A DNA stretch of 64,000 bases from positions 38,144 to 102,143 of the forward strand of contig JBGCDH010000018.1 of assembly GCA_045105235.1 (NCBI GenBank). Direction: 5' to 3'. Below the pieces are notes generated by a model. The model was not told the origin of the DNA. It saw only the letters and a list, made by a program, of their open reading frames with translations, and ran no database searches. A program made the translations under genes and the position numbers. This document shows positions 44,274 to 53,153 of the stretch, piece after piece. Numbering within the stretch: position 1 is the stretch's first letter; each line of letters starts with the position of its first letter. Source of the DNA: GCA-2684655 sp045105235 (GTDB lineage: Bacteria; Planctomycetota; UBA1135; UBA2386).

Positions 44274-45053
44274 ATGGCTTCCACCAACCAGCCCAACGTC
44301 GTTGTTGTGACAGGCGCGAGCCGCGGCATCGGCCGCTCCATTGCCGAGGCTCTTGCCGCCGACGGGCACCGACTGGTGCTGACCGCGCGCGACGCGACCA
44401 AACTCGAAGTGCTCGCCGATCAACTGCGGCGCGACGGCCACGAAGCCGTCACGGTCGCGGCAGACCTGCGTGCGCCGCATGCAGTCGGCGACGTGCTCGA
44501 GGCTTGCCAGCAAGCGTTCGGGGAGCCGGACGCCATCGTCAGCAACGCCGGCACGGCCCCCTCCGACAAGATCGAAAACACGACGAACGAGATGCTCGCA
44601 GAGGCGTTCTCGCTGCACGTCTCGGTGCCCCTCGCATTTGCCCGGGCCTGCGCACCAAAGATGAAGGCACGCGGCAGTGGCTGCCTGCTGCAGCTCGCTT
44701 CGACTGCGGGGCTACGGGGCTATCGGTTCACGTCTGCCTACACAGCAGCCAAACACGGCATGGGGGGGCTCGCGCGCGCACTCCACGAAGAGCTCTCGTT
44801 CAAGGGCATCGACGTCTACGCAGTCTGCCCAGGCTTCGTCGAAACAGACATCACCCGCGGCGCCGCCGCCGCCATTGCTGCCAAAGGCCAAACCAGCATC
44901 GAAGAGGCACTCGAGCTGATGGGCTCCCAAAACGACATTGGCCGAATGCACAAGCCGGACGAGGTCGCAGCCGCCGTATCCCACCTGCTGAAATCGCGCC
45001 CCAAAGGCTGCGTTTACAATCTCGACCGAGAGCCACCAGCCTTCCAGGAATGA
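44274..45053 (+). CDS. Short-chain dehydrogenase/reductase (classical SDR)
   Basis: 259 residues from ATG 44274 (MASTNQPNVV). An in-frame ATG at 44223 gives 17 more residues. The cofactor site is VVVTGASRGIGRSIAEAL, the structural motif is SNAGTAPSD (NAG), the catalytic Ser is in LLQLASTAGLRG, and Tyr/Lys are in YTAAKHGMGGLARALHEELS. CPGFVETDITRG is the usual substrate-loop segment. It probably reduces a 3-oxoacyl or related CoA or alcohol substrate. The next two plus-strand genes (enoyl-CoA hydratase, acyl-CoA dehydrogenase) suggest an acyl-CoA pathway. Confidence 0.9.
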   Translation: MASTNQPNVVVVTGASRGIGRSIAEALAADGHRLVLTARDATKLEVLADQLRRDGHEAVTVAADLRAPHAVGDVLEACQQAFGEPDAIVSNAGTAPSDKIENTTNEMLAEAFSLHVSVPLAFARACAPKMKARGSGCLLQLASTAGLRGYRFTSAYTAAKHGMGGLARALHEELSFKGIDVYAVCPGFVETDITRGAAAAIAAKGQTSIEEALELMGSQNDIGRMHKPDEVAAAVSHLLKSRPKGCVYNLDREPPAFQE

Positions 45054-45123
45054 CCTTTCCCGGATCCCGCGCAGCGAACTAGGCCAAAGCCTTCGCATCG
45101 CGCGCCGATAGCTCCGCATCGCT

Positions 45124-45171
45124 GTAACCGAATCGCCGTAACCGAATCGCCGCAACCGAATCGCCGCAACC
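45124..45171 (+). repeat. 14-base tandem repeat in intergenic region
   Basis: Units GTAACCGAATCGCC (twice), GCAACCGAATCGCC, then a partial GCAACC. It ends 23 bases before the enoyl-CoA hydratase start and lies in the probable leader or promoter of that gene. Similar GCATCGCTGT-type bases precede it. Confidence 0.85.
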
Positions 45172-45194
45172 AGGCCCATCCAGGCAGCAACGAC

Positions 45195-45992
45195 ATGAGC
45201 GACTACGACTTCCAATTCGACATCGACGACGACGGCATCGCGCGGCTGACGCTCGACCGTCCGGAGACCCTCAATTCGCTCACGTTCGCCATCTACGGCC
45301 AGCTGGAACGCTTGTTTGACGAACTGCGCACGGACGACCGCGTCAAGGTCGTCCTGCTTACAGGCGCCGGCAAGGGCTTCTGCAGCGGTGGCAGCGTCGA
45401 AGACATCATCGGCCCACTGCTTGAAGTTGAGCTCGACGCAACACTTGAGTTCACCCGAATGACCGGCGCCGTCGTTCGCAACATGCTCCGCCTAGAGAAG
45501 CCGATCATCGCCGCCATCAACGGCGTCGCGGCCGGGGCGGGCTCGGTGCTCGCACTCGCGAGCGACCTAAGGCTGATGTCCGAACGCGCCAAGTTTGCGT
45601 TCTTGTTCATCAAGGTCGGCCTGACCGGCGCCGACATGGGAGCGGCCTGGCTGCTGCCAAAGATCATCGGCACCGGACGCGCCATGGAGCTGCTGATGCT
45701 TGGCGACAAACTCGAAGCCGAAGAATGCCTTCGCATGGGTCTAGCCAACCGCGTCTACGCGCCGGATAAGCTCGAAGAGGAAGCCATGCAGCTTGCGCAG
45801 CGATTGGCCCGGGGACCGGGCCTTGCTCTCGGCATGACCAAGAAGATGGTCTGGAACGAGTGGCCCATGGACCTCGAAGCGGCCATCGAACAAGAGGCGC
45901 AAGCACAGGCCCTGCTGTTGCGAGCGCACGATCACCGCGAGTTTTACAACGCATGGATGGAGAAGCGGGACCCTCGCTTTCAAGGACGATGA
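45195..45992 (+). CDS. Enoyl-CoA hydratase/isomerase family protein
   Basis: 265 residues of crotonase fold. Oxyanion-hole segments are GAGKGFCSGGSVEDIIGPLL and INGVAAGAGSVLALASDLRL. The catalytic region is FIKVGLTGADMGAAWLLPKI, with Asp in a Glu/Asp position, and the C-terminal MTKKMVWNEWPMDLEAAIEQ is family-typical. It resembles PaaG/PaaF-like members of aromatic or fatty acyl-CoA pathways. The stop overlaps the acyl-CoA dehydrogenase start (ATGA at 45989-45992), so the two are translated together. Substrate unknown. Confidence 0.9.
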   Translation: MSDYDFQFDIDDDGIARLTLDRPETLNSLTFAIYGQLERLFDELRTDDRVKVVLLTGAGKGFCSGGSVEDIIGPLLEVELDATLEFTRMTGAVVRNMLRLEKPIIAAINGVAAGAGSVLALASDLRLMSERAKFAFLFIKVGLTGADMGAAWLLPKIIGTGRAMELLMLGDKLEAEECLRMGLANRVYAPDKLEEEAMQLAQRLARGPGLALGMTKKMVWNEWPMDLEAAIEQEAQAQALLLRAHDHREFYNAWMEKRDPRFQGR

Positions 45993-47161
45993 ACGAATCA
46001 CTCTGGCTGCCAGACGACGAACTCGATGCTGAGTTGGCCGCGTTCACCCGGCGCATCCGGGACTTTGGCACAGACAAGCTCGCGCCGCACGCGCGCGCAA
46101 TCGACGAACAGCGCACGTTCCGGAGGGCCATGGTCGACGACCTGGGCGCCGCCGGCATTCTCGGTGGACCGCTGCCGGCCTCGCAAGGCGGCGGCGAATG
46201 GACGCCGCTGCAGCTTGCCCTCGCCCACGAAGAACTCGGCGCCGCGTGCGGCAATGCACGCGGATTCTGCGCGGTGCAAACGGGCCTGGTCGCGCAGACG
46301 CTGGCGCGCCGCGGCAGCAACGCGCAGAAAGAACGCTGGCTCGGCCCGCTCGTGCGCGGCGAGCAGATCGGCTGCTTTGCGCTGACGGAGCCCGAAGCCG
46401 GCAGCGACGTCGCATCGATGCGCACGCTGGCGCTGCCGCAGCCGGACGGCGGCTTTCTGATCGAGGGGCAAAAGCACTGGGTCACCAACGCCGGCGTGGC
46501 CGACTTCATGCTGCTTTTCGCCACCGTCGACCCCGCCAAAAAGGGCAAGGGCATCACCGCGTTTGCCATCGACACCAAGCGCACCGGCATCGACCGCAAG
46601 CCGATGCCCGGGATCGAACTTGGCCACCGCGGCAGCGACCACGCCGTGCTGACCTTTAAGGGCCTGAAGATCCGCGCCGACGAAGTGCTCGGTGAAGTCG
46701 GCAAGGGCTTCGGGATCGCGCTCGGCGGCCTCGCGGCCGGCCGACTCTCGGTTGCCGCCGGCGCCGTCGGCATCCACCGAGCAGCACTCGACGCGACGGT
46801 TCGCTTCACGATGAAGCGCCGACAGTTTGGCCAGTCCCTCGCCGAGTTCCAGATGGTCCAGGAGCGGCTCGCCGACATGCTGACTTCGCTGCACGCAAGC
46901 CGCGCACTCGTGCACCGCTGCGCCAAGCGGCGCGAGAGCGGCAGCGAAACGCACGCAGACGTGGCCATGGCCAAGCTCTACGCAACGGAATCCGCAGCGG
47001 CAGCAGCCGAGCAAGCGGTGCTGCTGCACGGAGCGCGTGGCTACAGCTCGGAATACCCCGTCGAACGCCTCTGGCGCGACATCCAGGCCCTGCGCATCTA
47101 CGAAGGCACCTCGATGATCCAAAAGACAATCCTCGCTCGCATGCTGACGCAAGAACCGTAG
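45989..47161 (+). CDS. Acyl-CoA dehydrogenase
   Basis: 390-residue flavoprotein from ATG 45989. Family blocks are AHEELGAACGNARGF and the flavin segment IGCFALTEPEAGSDVASMRT. Next come FLIEGQKHWVTNAGVADFML, DHAVLTFKGLKIRADEVLGE and VRFTMKRRQFGQSLAEFQMV, then QAVLLHGARGYSSEYPVERL and WRDIQALRIYEGTSMIQK. The catalytic base is probably the Glu in YEGTS. It oxidises an acyl-CoA to the enoyl-CoA, handing electrons to ETF; the hydratase encoded just upstream would act on the product. Chain length or aromatic preference cannot be read. Confidence 0.93.
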   Translation: MNESLWLPDDELDAELAAFTRRIRDFGTDKLAPHARAIDEQRTFRRAMVDDLGAAGILGGPLPASQGGGEWTPLQLALAHEELGAACGNARGFCAVQTGLVAQTLARRGSNAQKERWLGPLVRGEQIGCFALTEPEAGSDVASMRTLALPQPDGGFLIEGQKHWVTNAGVADFMLLFATVDPAKKGKGITAFAIDTKRTGIDRKPMPGIELGHRGSDHAVLTFKGLKIRADEVLGEVGKGFGIALGGLAAGRLSVAAGAVGIHRAALDATVRFTMKRRQFGQSLAEFQMVQERLADMLTSLHASRALVHRCAKRRESGSETHADVAMAKLYATESAAAAAEQAVLLHGARGYSSEYPVERLWRDIQALRIYEGTSMIQKTILARMLTQEP

Positions 47162-47189
47162 CTCGCGTTCGCCTGCCGACGCTTCTCTG

Positions 47190-47924
47190 TCAACGGTTCT
47201 CGGCTCGGGTATTTGAGAACACGATGATCACGACGGCCTGGCTTTCCCAGCTGCCGCGCCTTCCTGCTCGCTCGTTTTGCTGGCGGAACTCGTGCCCGAC
47301 CATACTGGGGCGCACGCGTGGATTGCTCCGCACGATGCGCCCCAACGTTCGCAATCGCTGATAGCAAAGATCGGTAGATGAGACGACGCGACCATCCGGC
47401 GTCCGCGCAATGGGTAGATCTGGTGCCTCGATCGAAATGCGGATGTCCGACGTGAACGACAGCGACCCATCAATCGTGCGATCCAAGAGGGACTGCACGG
47501 TCGATTTGATGGGGTAGGCACGCCCCGGCTCGAAGAAATCAGACAGCGGCGCCTTCATCGACACCGAGTCGTCGGTCATGACGATTTCCAGCGAGTTGCC
47601 GAGCGCTTCCTCAAAGTCCTCCAGCTCTTCTTTGAGGAACTCGCGCATGGCCCCGTCCTGAGCCGTCACGAGCGGCGCTGGCATCATGACTTCGCCGCCA
47701 GAGTTGTCCTTGTCGAAGATGCCGGCGTCCTGGGTCTTGCCGCTACCGGCAATGTTGAACGCAAACTGGATCGACTTCTTGAGCTTCTTGAGCTTCTCGA
47801 GATCCTGCACCCCCATCGCATACAGCACGACGAACAGCGCAAAGAGCAGCGTCATCATGTCCGCGAACGAGATCACCCATCGCTCGTGGTTGACGTGCTC
47901 TTCGTGCTTGTGCTTCTTGGCCAT
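47190..47924 (-). CDS. motB: Flagellar motor stator protein MotB-like, divergent C-terminus
   Basis: 244 residues. The N-terminal part is a good MotB: basic MAKKHKHEEHVNHERWVISF, then ADMMTLLFALFVVLYAMG, with the proton-carrying Asp22 in SFADMMTLL. A short linker and a periplasmic domain follow. The OmpA-like peptidoglycan-binding region is poorly conserved: the usual GHTD reads EAPD, and the LS..RA and NRR motifs are not present in canonical form. The motA gene lies 32 bases upstream. It forms the stator channel with MotA. Wall anchoring may differ from classical MotB, or the assignment could be a related ExbD/MotB-type ion channel. Confidence 0.8.
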   Translation of the reverse strand: MAKKHKHEEHVNHERWVISFADMMTLLFALFVVLYAMGVQDLEKLKKLKKSIQFAFNIAGSGKTQDAGIFDKDNSGGEVMMPAPLVTAQDGAMREFLKEELEDFEEALGNSLEIVMTDDSVSMKAPLSDFFEPGRAYPIKSTVQSLLDRTIDGSLSFTSDIRISIEAPDLPIARTPDGRVVSSTDLCYQRLRTLGRIVRSNPRVRPSMVGHEFRQQNERAGRRGSWESQAVVIIVFSNTRAENR

Positions 47925-47956
47925 GGGGAATGCCTGTTGGACGGGAGCAGCTCGGG

Positions 47957-48724
47957 CTACTTCTCGGCGCCGCCACCGTGGCTGCCGGCATAGACCTTGA
48001 GCTTGCTGCGCAGCGCCCCTGGCGCCACCCCCGACTGGATGCCGACAACGCCTTCAAGAATCATGCTCTTGAGCAACTGATCATGTTCGATGTGGCGCTT
48101 GAGCTTGAAGGACATCGGCAAACACACAACGTTCGCAAAGCCGACCCCGTAGACCGTTGCGACAAACGCAACCGCAATACCGGGACCGATCAAAGCCGGC
48201 TGATCGAGCACGGACATCACGTGCATAAGGCCAAGCACCGCACCCAGCACGCCGACCGTTGGCGCGAGTGCGCCCCACGTCTCCCAGAACTTCATGCCGG
48301 CCTTCTGGTCTTCCTCGGTGATGTGCATCTCGACCTCGACCGTCTCGCGGATCGCCTCGGCCGAACTACCGTCGATGGCAAGGGTCAGGCACTTGACCAA
48401 AAACGGATCCCCTTGCCCGCTGTTGGCGTAGGTCTCGAGCGCCAAAAGGCCTTCACGGCGAGCCAGATTCGCGAGCTCGAGGATCTTCTCCATCAAGCCG
48501 TGGAAGTCGTATTTGCCCGGCAGGAAGATCCGCATCAGGGACTGGATCGCAAAGCCTGTGTCGGACGGCAGGGTCGCCACCATGGTCGCGCCGAGTGAGC
48601 CGATGATGACGATCATGAACGCCGTCACCTGGACCAGCTCGCCCGGGTGACCGCCTTCCAAGATCATGCCGCCGATCACGCCACCGAAGGCGAGCAGCAG
48701 CCCTAGTGGGCTAAAGATGTCCAT
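47957..48724 (-). CDS. motA: Flagellar motor stator protein MotA
   Basis: 255 residues from ATG 48724 (MDIFSPLGLLLAFGGVIGGM). Four membrane helices: the first two at the N-terminus (second: QVTAFMIVIIGSLGATMVAT), then a cytoplasmic loop with NLARREGLLALETY and VEVEMHITEEDQKAGMKFWE. Helices three and four are WGALAPTVGVLGAVLGLMHV and IAVAFVATVYGVGFANVVCL. The MotA signature around APTVGVLGAVLGLMHVM is intact. With MotB it conducts protons or sodium ions to drive flagellar rotation. No other flagellar gene is in the window. Confidence 0.92.
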   Translation of the reverse strand: MDIFSPLGLLLAFGGVIGGMILEGGHPGELVQVTAFMIVIIGSLGATMVATLPSDTGFAIQSLMRIFLPGKYDFHGLMEKILELANLARREGLLALETYANSGQGDPFLVKCLTLAIDGSSAEAIRETVEVEMHITEEDQKAGMKFWETWGALAPTVGVLGAVLGLMHVMSVLDQPALIGPGIAVAFVATVYGVGFANVVCLPMSFKLKRHIEHDQLLKSMILEGVVGIQSGVAPGALRSKLKVYAGSHGGGAEK

Positions 48725-48913
48725 TTGCCGCCGATTCCCTGGACCCCGAACGGGATCGCTACCTGGATGATGGGCGGAAACACGGCTGGCTTGAGCACGG
48801 GCAGCATCCTGTTGCGAGACGACCGGGCAGCCGCGTTGTGACGAGATTCCGAACAGCCACGCGTCGCTAAGCCGGGTCGCAGCAACCTCGGAGACATCGG
48901 TGCCAATGAGAAA

Positions 48914-48945
48914 CGGCCACCGCCAGCTTTCGCCGGCGGTGGCCG
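48914..48945 (-). terminator. Rho-independent terminator of the 48999-50555 gene
   Basis: An eleven-base-pair stem (CGGCCACCGCC / GGCGGTGGCCG) with a ten-base loop. On the minus strand it lies 54 bases after the stop at 48999 and is followed by TTTCTCATT. It should end that gene's transcript before the motA start at 48724. Confidence 0.75.
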
Positions 48946-48998
48946 CTGCTCCGTTGCAAGGGCCGCAAGCAGCGGCCCCCCAACTCAATCCTCTCGGA

Positions 48999-50555
48999 TC
49001 AGTTGCCGATCGAGACCTCGACGCCATTCGACGTGAGGACGTTGGCGGCGTTCTGCAGGGTCAGGCAGAGCGACTGGCCCGAAAGCAGCGCGCCGATGAG
49101 GGCAGCGTTGTTCGGGACAGGGACCGTGACGGTGGTCGAGCCAGCAGCGGAGACACCCGTCAGCGAGCCGAGCACGGTCGCCAGGTTGGCCTCACAGCCA
49201 GGAGCGTCCAGACCGATGACTGGCAGCGGGACGCCAACCGGCGAGCGGTCACCGATGAAGGTGATCGCGATCGGCGAAACGGCGTCGATCAGCGAGGTCG
49301 TCAGGTCCCAGTTGCTGCCGATGACGGCGGTCGAGCTCGACAGAGCGAGCGGGCCGCTGTCGGCTGCTGCGGTGATCAGCGGCATGGTGCCGGTCATCGA
49401 CAGGTCGGTAGCACCTGGGTCGTTGCTGGCGCCGGCAGGCGAGTAGCCCATCAGCCAGTTCTCAGGGTTGGTCAGGCTCAGGATGCCCCACTCGATCGAG
49501 AAGTCGCCCGTGTTGACGTTGTACTTGAACTGAACCGTGTTCGGGTCGGTCGTGCCCCAGCCGAAGACGCCGTCGTAGGTGACGGTGACGTCGCCGGTAG
49601 CAACGTCTTCTTCGTAGAACACGAGGCCACTGCCCGTTGCGTTGGGCTCCAGGTCCGTCCAGCTGTAGACGCCGGTGGCTGGGTTGTTGAGCATCTCAGC
49701 GACCGCAGGCGTGAAGCCAAGGCTGTTGCCGGTGCCGAGGGCGATCCAGCAGTTCGAACCGACTTCAATGCCGAGCGTGCCGGCAGGCTGCGCGTCATCG
49801 TCGCCGAGGGGGATCGAGACAGCGGAGACGCCTGGGGCAATGCCGCCAGCGCCAGGAGCCGACTGGATCAGGTAGCCAGCGCCGGTGTTGATGCCGGTCA
49901 GGATGGTGCCACTGAGGTCCATCGAAACGGGGTCCAGCTCTTCGTAGAACGAAGCGCTCGCGACGTCACCACAGCCGATGCCGTACTCTTCGACGGTCGG
50001 GAAGCTGCAGCCAGCGCCAACCGTGTTGCCCACATCGTAGATGATGTTGCCGTTCCAGACGCGTGGGTTGAAGTTCGCCGTGAAGGGGTAGGCAAGGCCC
50101 GCACCTTCGTAGAACTCCAGGTCGGCGTTCGACGCAAACAGCGCGCCGGTCGTCACGCCGTTGGTGTAGTTCATGATGCCTGTGGTCGAGATCGTGACGT
50201 AAAACGCCTGGGTCGTGCCCGCAGGAACGAACGTCTCAACACAGATTGGCAGCGTCGTCGCAACGCCTGCGCCCGCGCTCACAACACCAGCAGCCGAACC
50301 AACCAGGGTCCATGCAGCAGCATTGTTGACGTCGGCGAGGTAGGGCGAGCCGCTTGGCAGCGTGTAGACCTCAAGGTCGTGGGTGCCGACGCTTAGGTTG
50401 ACATCGAAGCTGCGGACCGTGACGCCTGCGGCGTTGGTCGCGACCACGTCAAACATGTTGCCGGATTGGCCATTGCCGCCGGCGAAAGTTGTGGTGAGAG
50501 GGCTCTGTGCAGTTGCAACAGCCGCCGTGGCGAGAAGGCAGGGGAGAAAACGCAT
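48999..50555 (-). CDS. Large secreted protein, 518 aa
   Basis: Signal peptide MRFLPCLLATAAVATAQ. The mature protein is acidic and beta-rich, with very few Lys/Arg: TFAGGNGQSGNMFDVVATNA, SFDVNLSVGTHDLEVYTLPS, CVETFVPAGTTQAFYVTIST. A middle section is CSFPTVEEYGIGCGDVASAS and FYEELDPVSMDLSGTILTGI, followed by a segment like a choice-of-anchor/PEP-type domain (VQFKYNVNTGDFSIEWGILS, NPENWLMGYSPAGASNDPGA). It ends in a Cys-containing module (GCEANLATVLGSL, QSLCLTLQNAANVLTSNG). It is probably a surface or matrix protein. It is visibly lower in GC than neighbours and has a strong terminator downstream. Confidence 0.72.
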   Translation of the reverse strand: MRFLPCLLATAAVATAQSPLTTTFAGGNGQSGNMFDVVATNAAGVTVRSFDVNLSVGTHDLEVYTLPSGSPYLADVNNAAAWTLVGSAAGVVSAGAGVATTLPICVETFVPAGTTQAFYVTISTTGIMNYTNGVTTGALFASNADLEFYEGAGLAYPFTANFNPRVWNGNIIYDVGNTVGAGCSFPTVEEYGIGCGDVASASFYEELDPVSMDLSGTILTGINTGAGYLIQSAPGAGGIAPGVSAVSIPLGDDDAQPAGTLGIEVGSNCWIALGTGNSLGFTPAVAEMLNNPATGVYSWTDLEPNATGSGLVFYEEDVATGDVTVTYDGVFGWGTTDPNTVQFKYNVNTGDFSIEWGILSLTNPENWLMGYSPAGASNDPGATDLSMTGTMPLITAAADSGPLALSSSTAVIGSNWDLTTSLIDAVSPIAITFIGDRSPVGVPLPVIGLDAPGCEANLATVLGSLTGVSAAGSTTVTVPVPNNAALIGALLSGQSLCLTLQNAANVLTSNGVEVSIGN

Positions 50556-51147
50556 TCGGACGGATTCCTAATGGGTGGGAACGAGAAGAGGCGAGGTGGC
50601 ACGCGCCACCGGCATCGCCGTCTCGGAAAACTACACCGAGTGGGACGAATGGCGTGCGCACTTTTGTTCGGTCCAAGATGGCGCTTTCGCGGTTTCTTTG
50701 CGAGTTTCCAACAGTCCGCGAGCCCAACACGGTCGCGCGAAAACGTAATCCGCTTCGAAACTTTCGCGAAAGCCCCGTGACAACAAGACCACGCAACGCT
50801 TTCGCCTCACCACATTGCCGCAACGTCACCACGCACCCACCAACTCTCGGAATCAGCGCGGAAACAAACTCGTTTCGAGACGAACTCAAGCGGAGGGCAG
50901 CAACGTCCAAGCATCTACCCACTCGATGCAGTGAATCTGACGATCTGCCACGGCAGTCCTTTCTTGTCAGCAACGACACTTCTTGGCAGCCGCGACACCA
51001 CACACGCGGAATCAAGGGCTTGCGACCGCATAGTATTCTTCGTCACCGCATCCGCGACGCCTCCCCAACCAGCCCTAGCATCGCCGTTTCATGCCCCTCA
51101 TCACTCGGCAGCGCGCGACACCAAGGCGCGCTCGGCACAAGACCACC
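50556..51147. other. 592-base divergent intergenic region
   Basis: No convincing gene. It separates two divergently transcribed secreted-protein genes and should contain both promoters, though no clear -35/-10 pair stands out. Visible structure: an inverted repeat GGTGGC-ACGC-GCCACC at 50595-50610 and a perfect 12-base palindrome CTTTCGCGAAAG at 50761-50772. The GC content is lower than in nearby coding sequence. Confidence 0.5.
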
Positions 51148-53007
51148 ATGCGTATCCTCCTTGCAATTCACCTAGCCGCTACATTGGCAGCCCAGTCGTA
51201 TCAACCTGTGGTCGCTCCGAACGGCATACAAGGTTTGCCCCCGACTAGCACTACAGGACTCGGCGGCACCGGCGTCTGCGTCGAGGACTTTGACGGCGAC
51301 GGCGACATGGATGTCGTCGTCCCTCAAGGGCCAGGCCAACCAATCCTGTATTTCCGCAATGAAGGCGCCATGCAGTTTGTTGATGCAACAGCAACAGCGG
51401 GACTGGGCAACGGATTGCAGGTGAGATGCCTGAATGCCGCGGACATCGACAATGATGGCGATCGAGACCTGTATGTCGGCAACGACGACAGCCCTGCCCA
51501 GCTGTTTGTAAACAACGGAGCTGGCTCCTTCACCGACGAAGCCCTTGCTCGTGGCATCAGCCACGATGACGCCAACTACGCAGCCGCCTTTGGCGACTAC
51601 AACCGAGACGGCTGGCTCGACCTTTACATTGGTCAGAGGACCAATGCCCAAACAGGGCAAAACGAGCCGAACATCCTACTCCGCAACGACGGCGGCGTCT
51701 TCACCGACGTGACGCTGATCAGCGGTGTGTATCAAACACAACCGACGCTTTGCGCGTCGTTCATGGACTACAACGAAGATGGCTGGCCCGACCTGATCGT
51801 CGCCAACGACAAGGGGCTTTCCTACGGCCCCAACCAACTACTGAGGAACAATGGCGACGGAACGTTCGTCGACGTCTCTGTAGCCACCGGCACCAACATC
51901 GCGATCGACGGGATGAGCATCGACTATCTCGACGTCTTCAACGACGGAGGCGTCGATTTCTATTGCACGGACCTGCCGACCGAACACCTCTTCCAACAGT
52001 GGGATCCCCAAGCTGGCTCCTACATCAATGCAACCGCCCAATACGGCCTGCAAGGTGGCGGCATTGGCTGGTCGAGCAACTGGCTCGACTACGACAACGA
52101 TGGTTGGCAAGACCTTCATGTTGTGCAGTGGGGCACGCCGAACCTCATGTTCAAGAACCCAGCGCAGCCGGCCAGCGCCAACGCGCCATGGAGCGATCAG
52201 GCCGCCGCCCTCGGTATCAACTTCCCGTGGATTCAGCACTGCGCCGCAATCGCCGACTTCGACGATGACGGGCGCATCGACTTGCTCGAACGCTTCCACG
52301 CCGGCCCACCGCAAGCGCAAGCACCGGACGGGATTGGCATCTACCAGAACCAGGTCACCGGCGGCGGCAATTGGATCAAGTTCCGCACCCGTGGCACTGT
52401 CAGCAACCGCGACGGCATCGGCGCGCGCTTCGTTGTGCAATCGGGGTCACTGGTACAGCGCCAACAGCGACGCAATGGCACAGGCTTTCTGACCGGCTCA
52501 GACCCTCGACTTCACTTCGGGCTCGGAGCGGCATCTTCCGTTGATCGCGTCGACATCTACTGGCCAAGCGGTCAAATCCAGCATCTAACCAACATTGCCG
52601 CGAACCAGATTGTTGATGTCGTCGAGCCCAGCATGCTACTTAGCTCACCTGTGGGACCGGGTGCCAGCACGTTCATCAACGTGACGATCCCCGGCGACGC
52701 GGGTCTCCCCTATTACATTGCGCTGTCGCTGACGACCGCGCCGGGCACCCTGCTTCCTGACGGAAACCGCCTACCGCTAAACATCGACGGCCTCACAAGC
52801 CTGACGATTGTTCCGAACAACCCAATCCTGCCGGCGTCAGCAGGACTCCTAGACGCGAACGGCACGGTCTCCGCTCAGCTCAACATCCCACCGCTGTCGC
52901 TACTTTCAGGCCTGACGCTCTACGCAACGGCGATGACGACGGATGCGGCCAACTTCCCGCTGCTGCGCACGCTCTTCCCAAGGGCGCTGCCGATCACGCT
53001 GCAGTAG
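51148..53007 (+). CDS. FG-GAP repeat and ASPIC/UnbV domain secreted protein
   Basis: 619 residues from ATG 51148, signal MRILLAIHLAATLAAQS. Seven Asp-rich blades of the FG-GAP/VCBS kind are seen: DFDGDGDMDVVV, DIDNDGDRDLYVGN, DYNRDGWLDLYIG, DYNEDGWPDLIVAN, DVFNDGGVDFYCTD, DYDNDGWQDLHVVQ and DFDDDGRIDLLERF, each able to bind calcium. The ASPIC/UnbV domain follows (GGGNWIKFRTRGTVSNRDG, IGARFVVQSGSL, RLHFGLGAASSVDRVDIYWP, SGQIQHLTNIAANQ). About 130 C-terminal residues form an extra beta-rich module. It is probably an extracellular beta-propeller binding polysaccharide or protein. Confidence 0.92.
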   Translation: MRILLAIHLAATLAAQSYQPVVAPNGIQGLPPTSTTGLGGTGVCVEDFDGDGDMDVVVPQGPGQPILYFRNEGAMQFVDATATAGLGNGLQVRCLNAADIDNDGDRDLYVGNDDSPAQLFVNNGAGSFTDEALARGISHDDANYAAAFGDYNRDGWLDLYIGQRTNAQTGQNEPNILLRNDGGVFTDVTLISGVYQTQPTLCASFMDYNEDGWPDLIVANDKGLSYGPNQLLRNNGDGTFVDVSVATGTNIAIDGMSIDYLDVFNDGGVDFYCTDLPTEHLFQQWDPQAGSYINATAQYGLQGGGIGWSSNWLDYDNDGWQDLHVVQWGTPNLMFKNPAQPASANAPWSDQAAALGINFPWIQHCAAIADFDDDGRIDLLERFHAGPPQAQAPDGIGIYQNQVTGGGNWIKFRTRGTVSNRDGIGARFVVQSGSLVQRQQRRNGTGFLTGSDPRLHFGLGAASSVDRVDIYWPSGQIQHLTNIAANQIVDVVEPSMLLSSPVGPGASTFINVTIPGDAGLPYYIALSLTTAPGTLLPDGNRLPLNIDGLTSLTIVPNNPILPASAGLLDANGTVSAQLNIPPLSLLSGLTLYATAMTTDAANFPLLRTLFPRALPITLQ

Positions 53008-53153
53008 ACCCGCCCAGCCGCGCCAGCAGAGTCGGGCCAGCCAAGCAGCGGACCGACCGCAGGTCGCTGCCGGGCGTCAAGAGCGACGCCAGCCTCCGAG
53101 CCCCCTGGACTGCTGGGCGCCGGGCAGCGCGAGAGCCACCCTCCCCACAGGCT

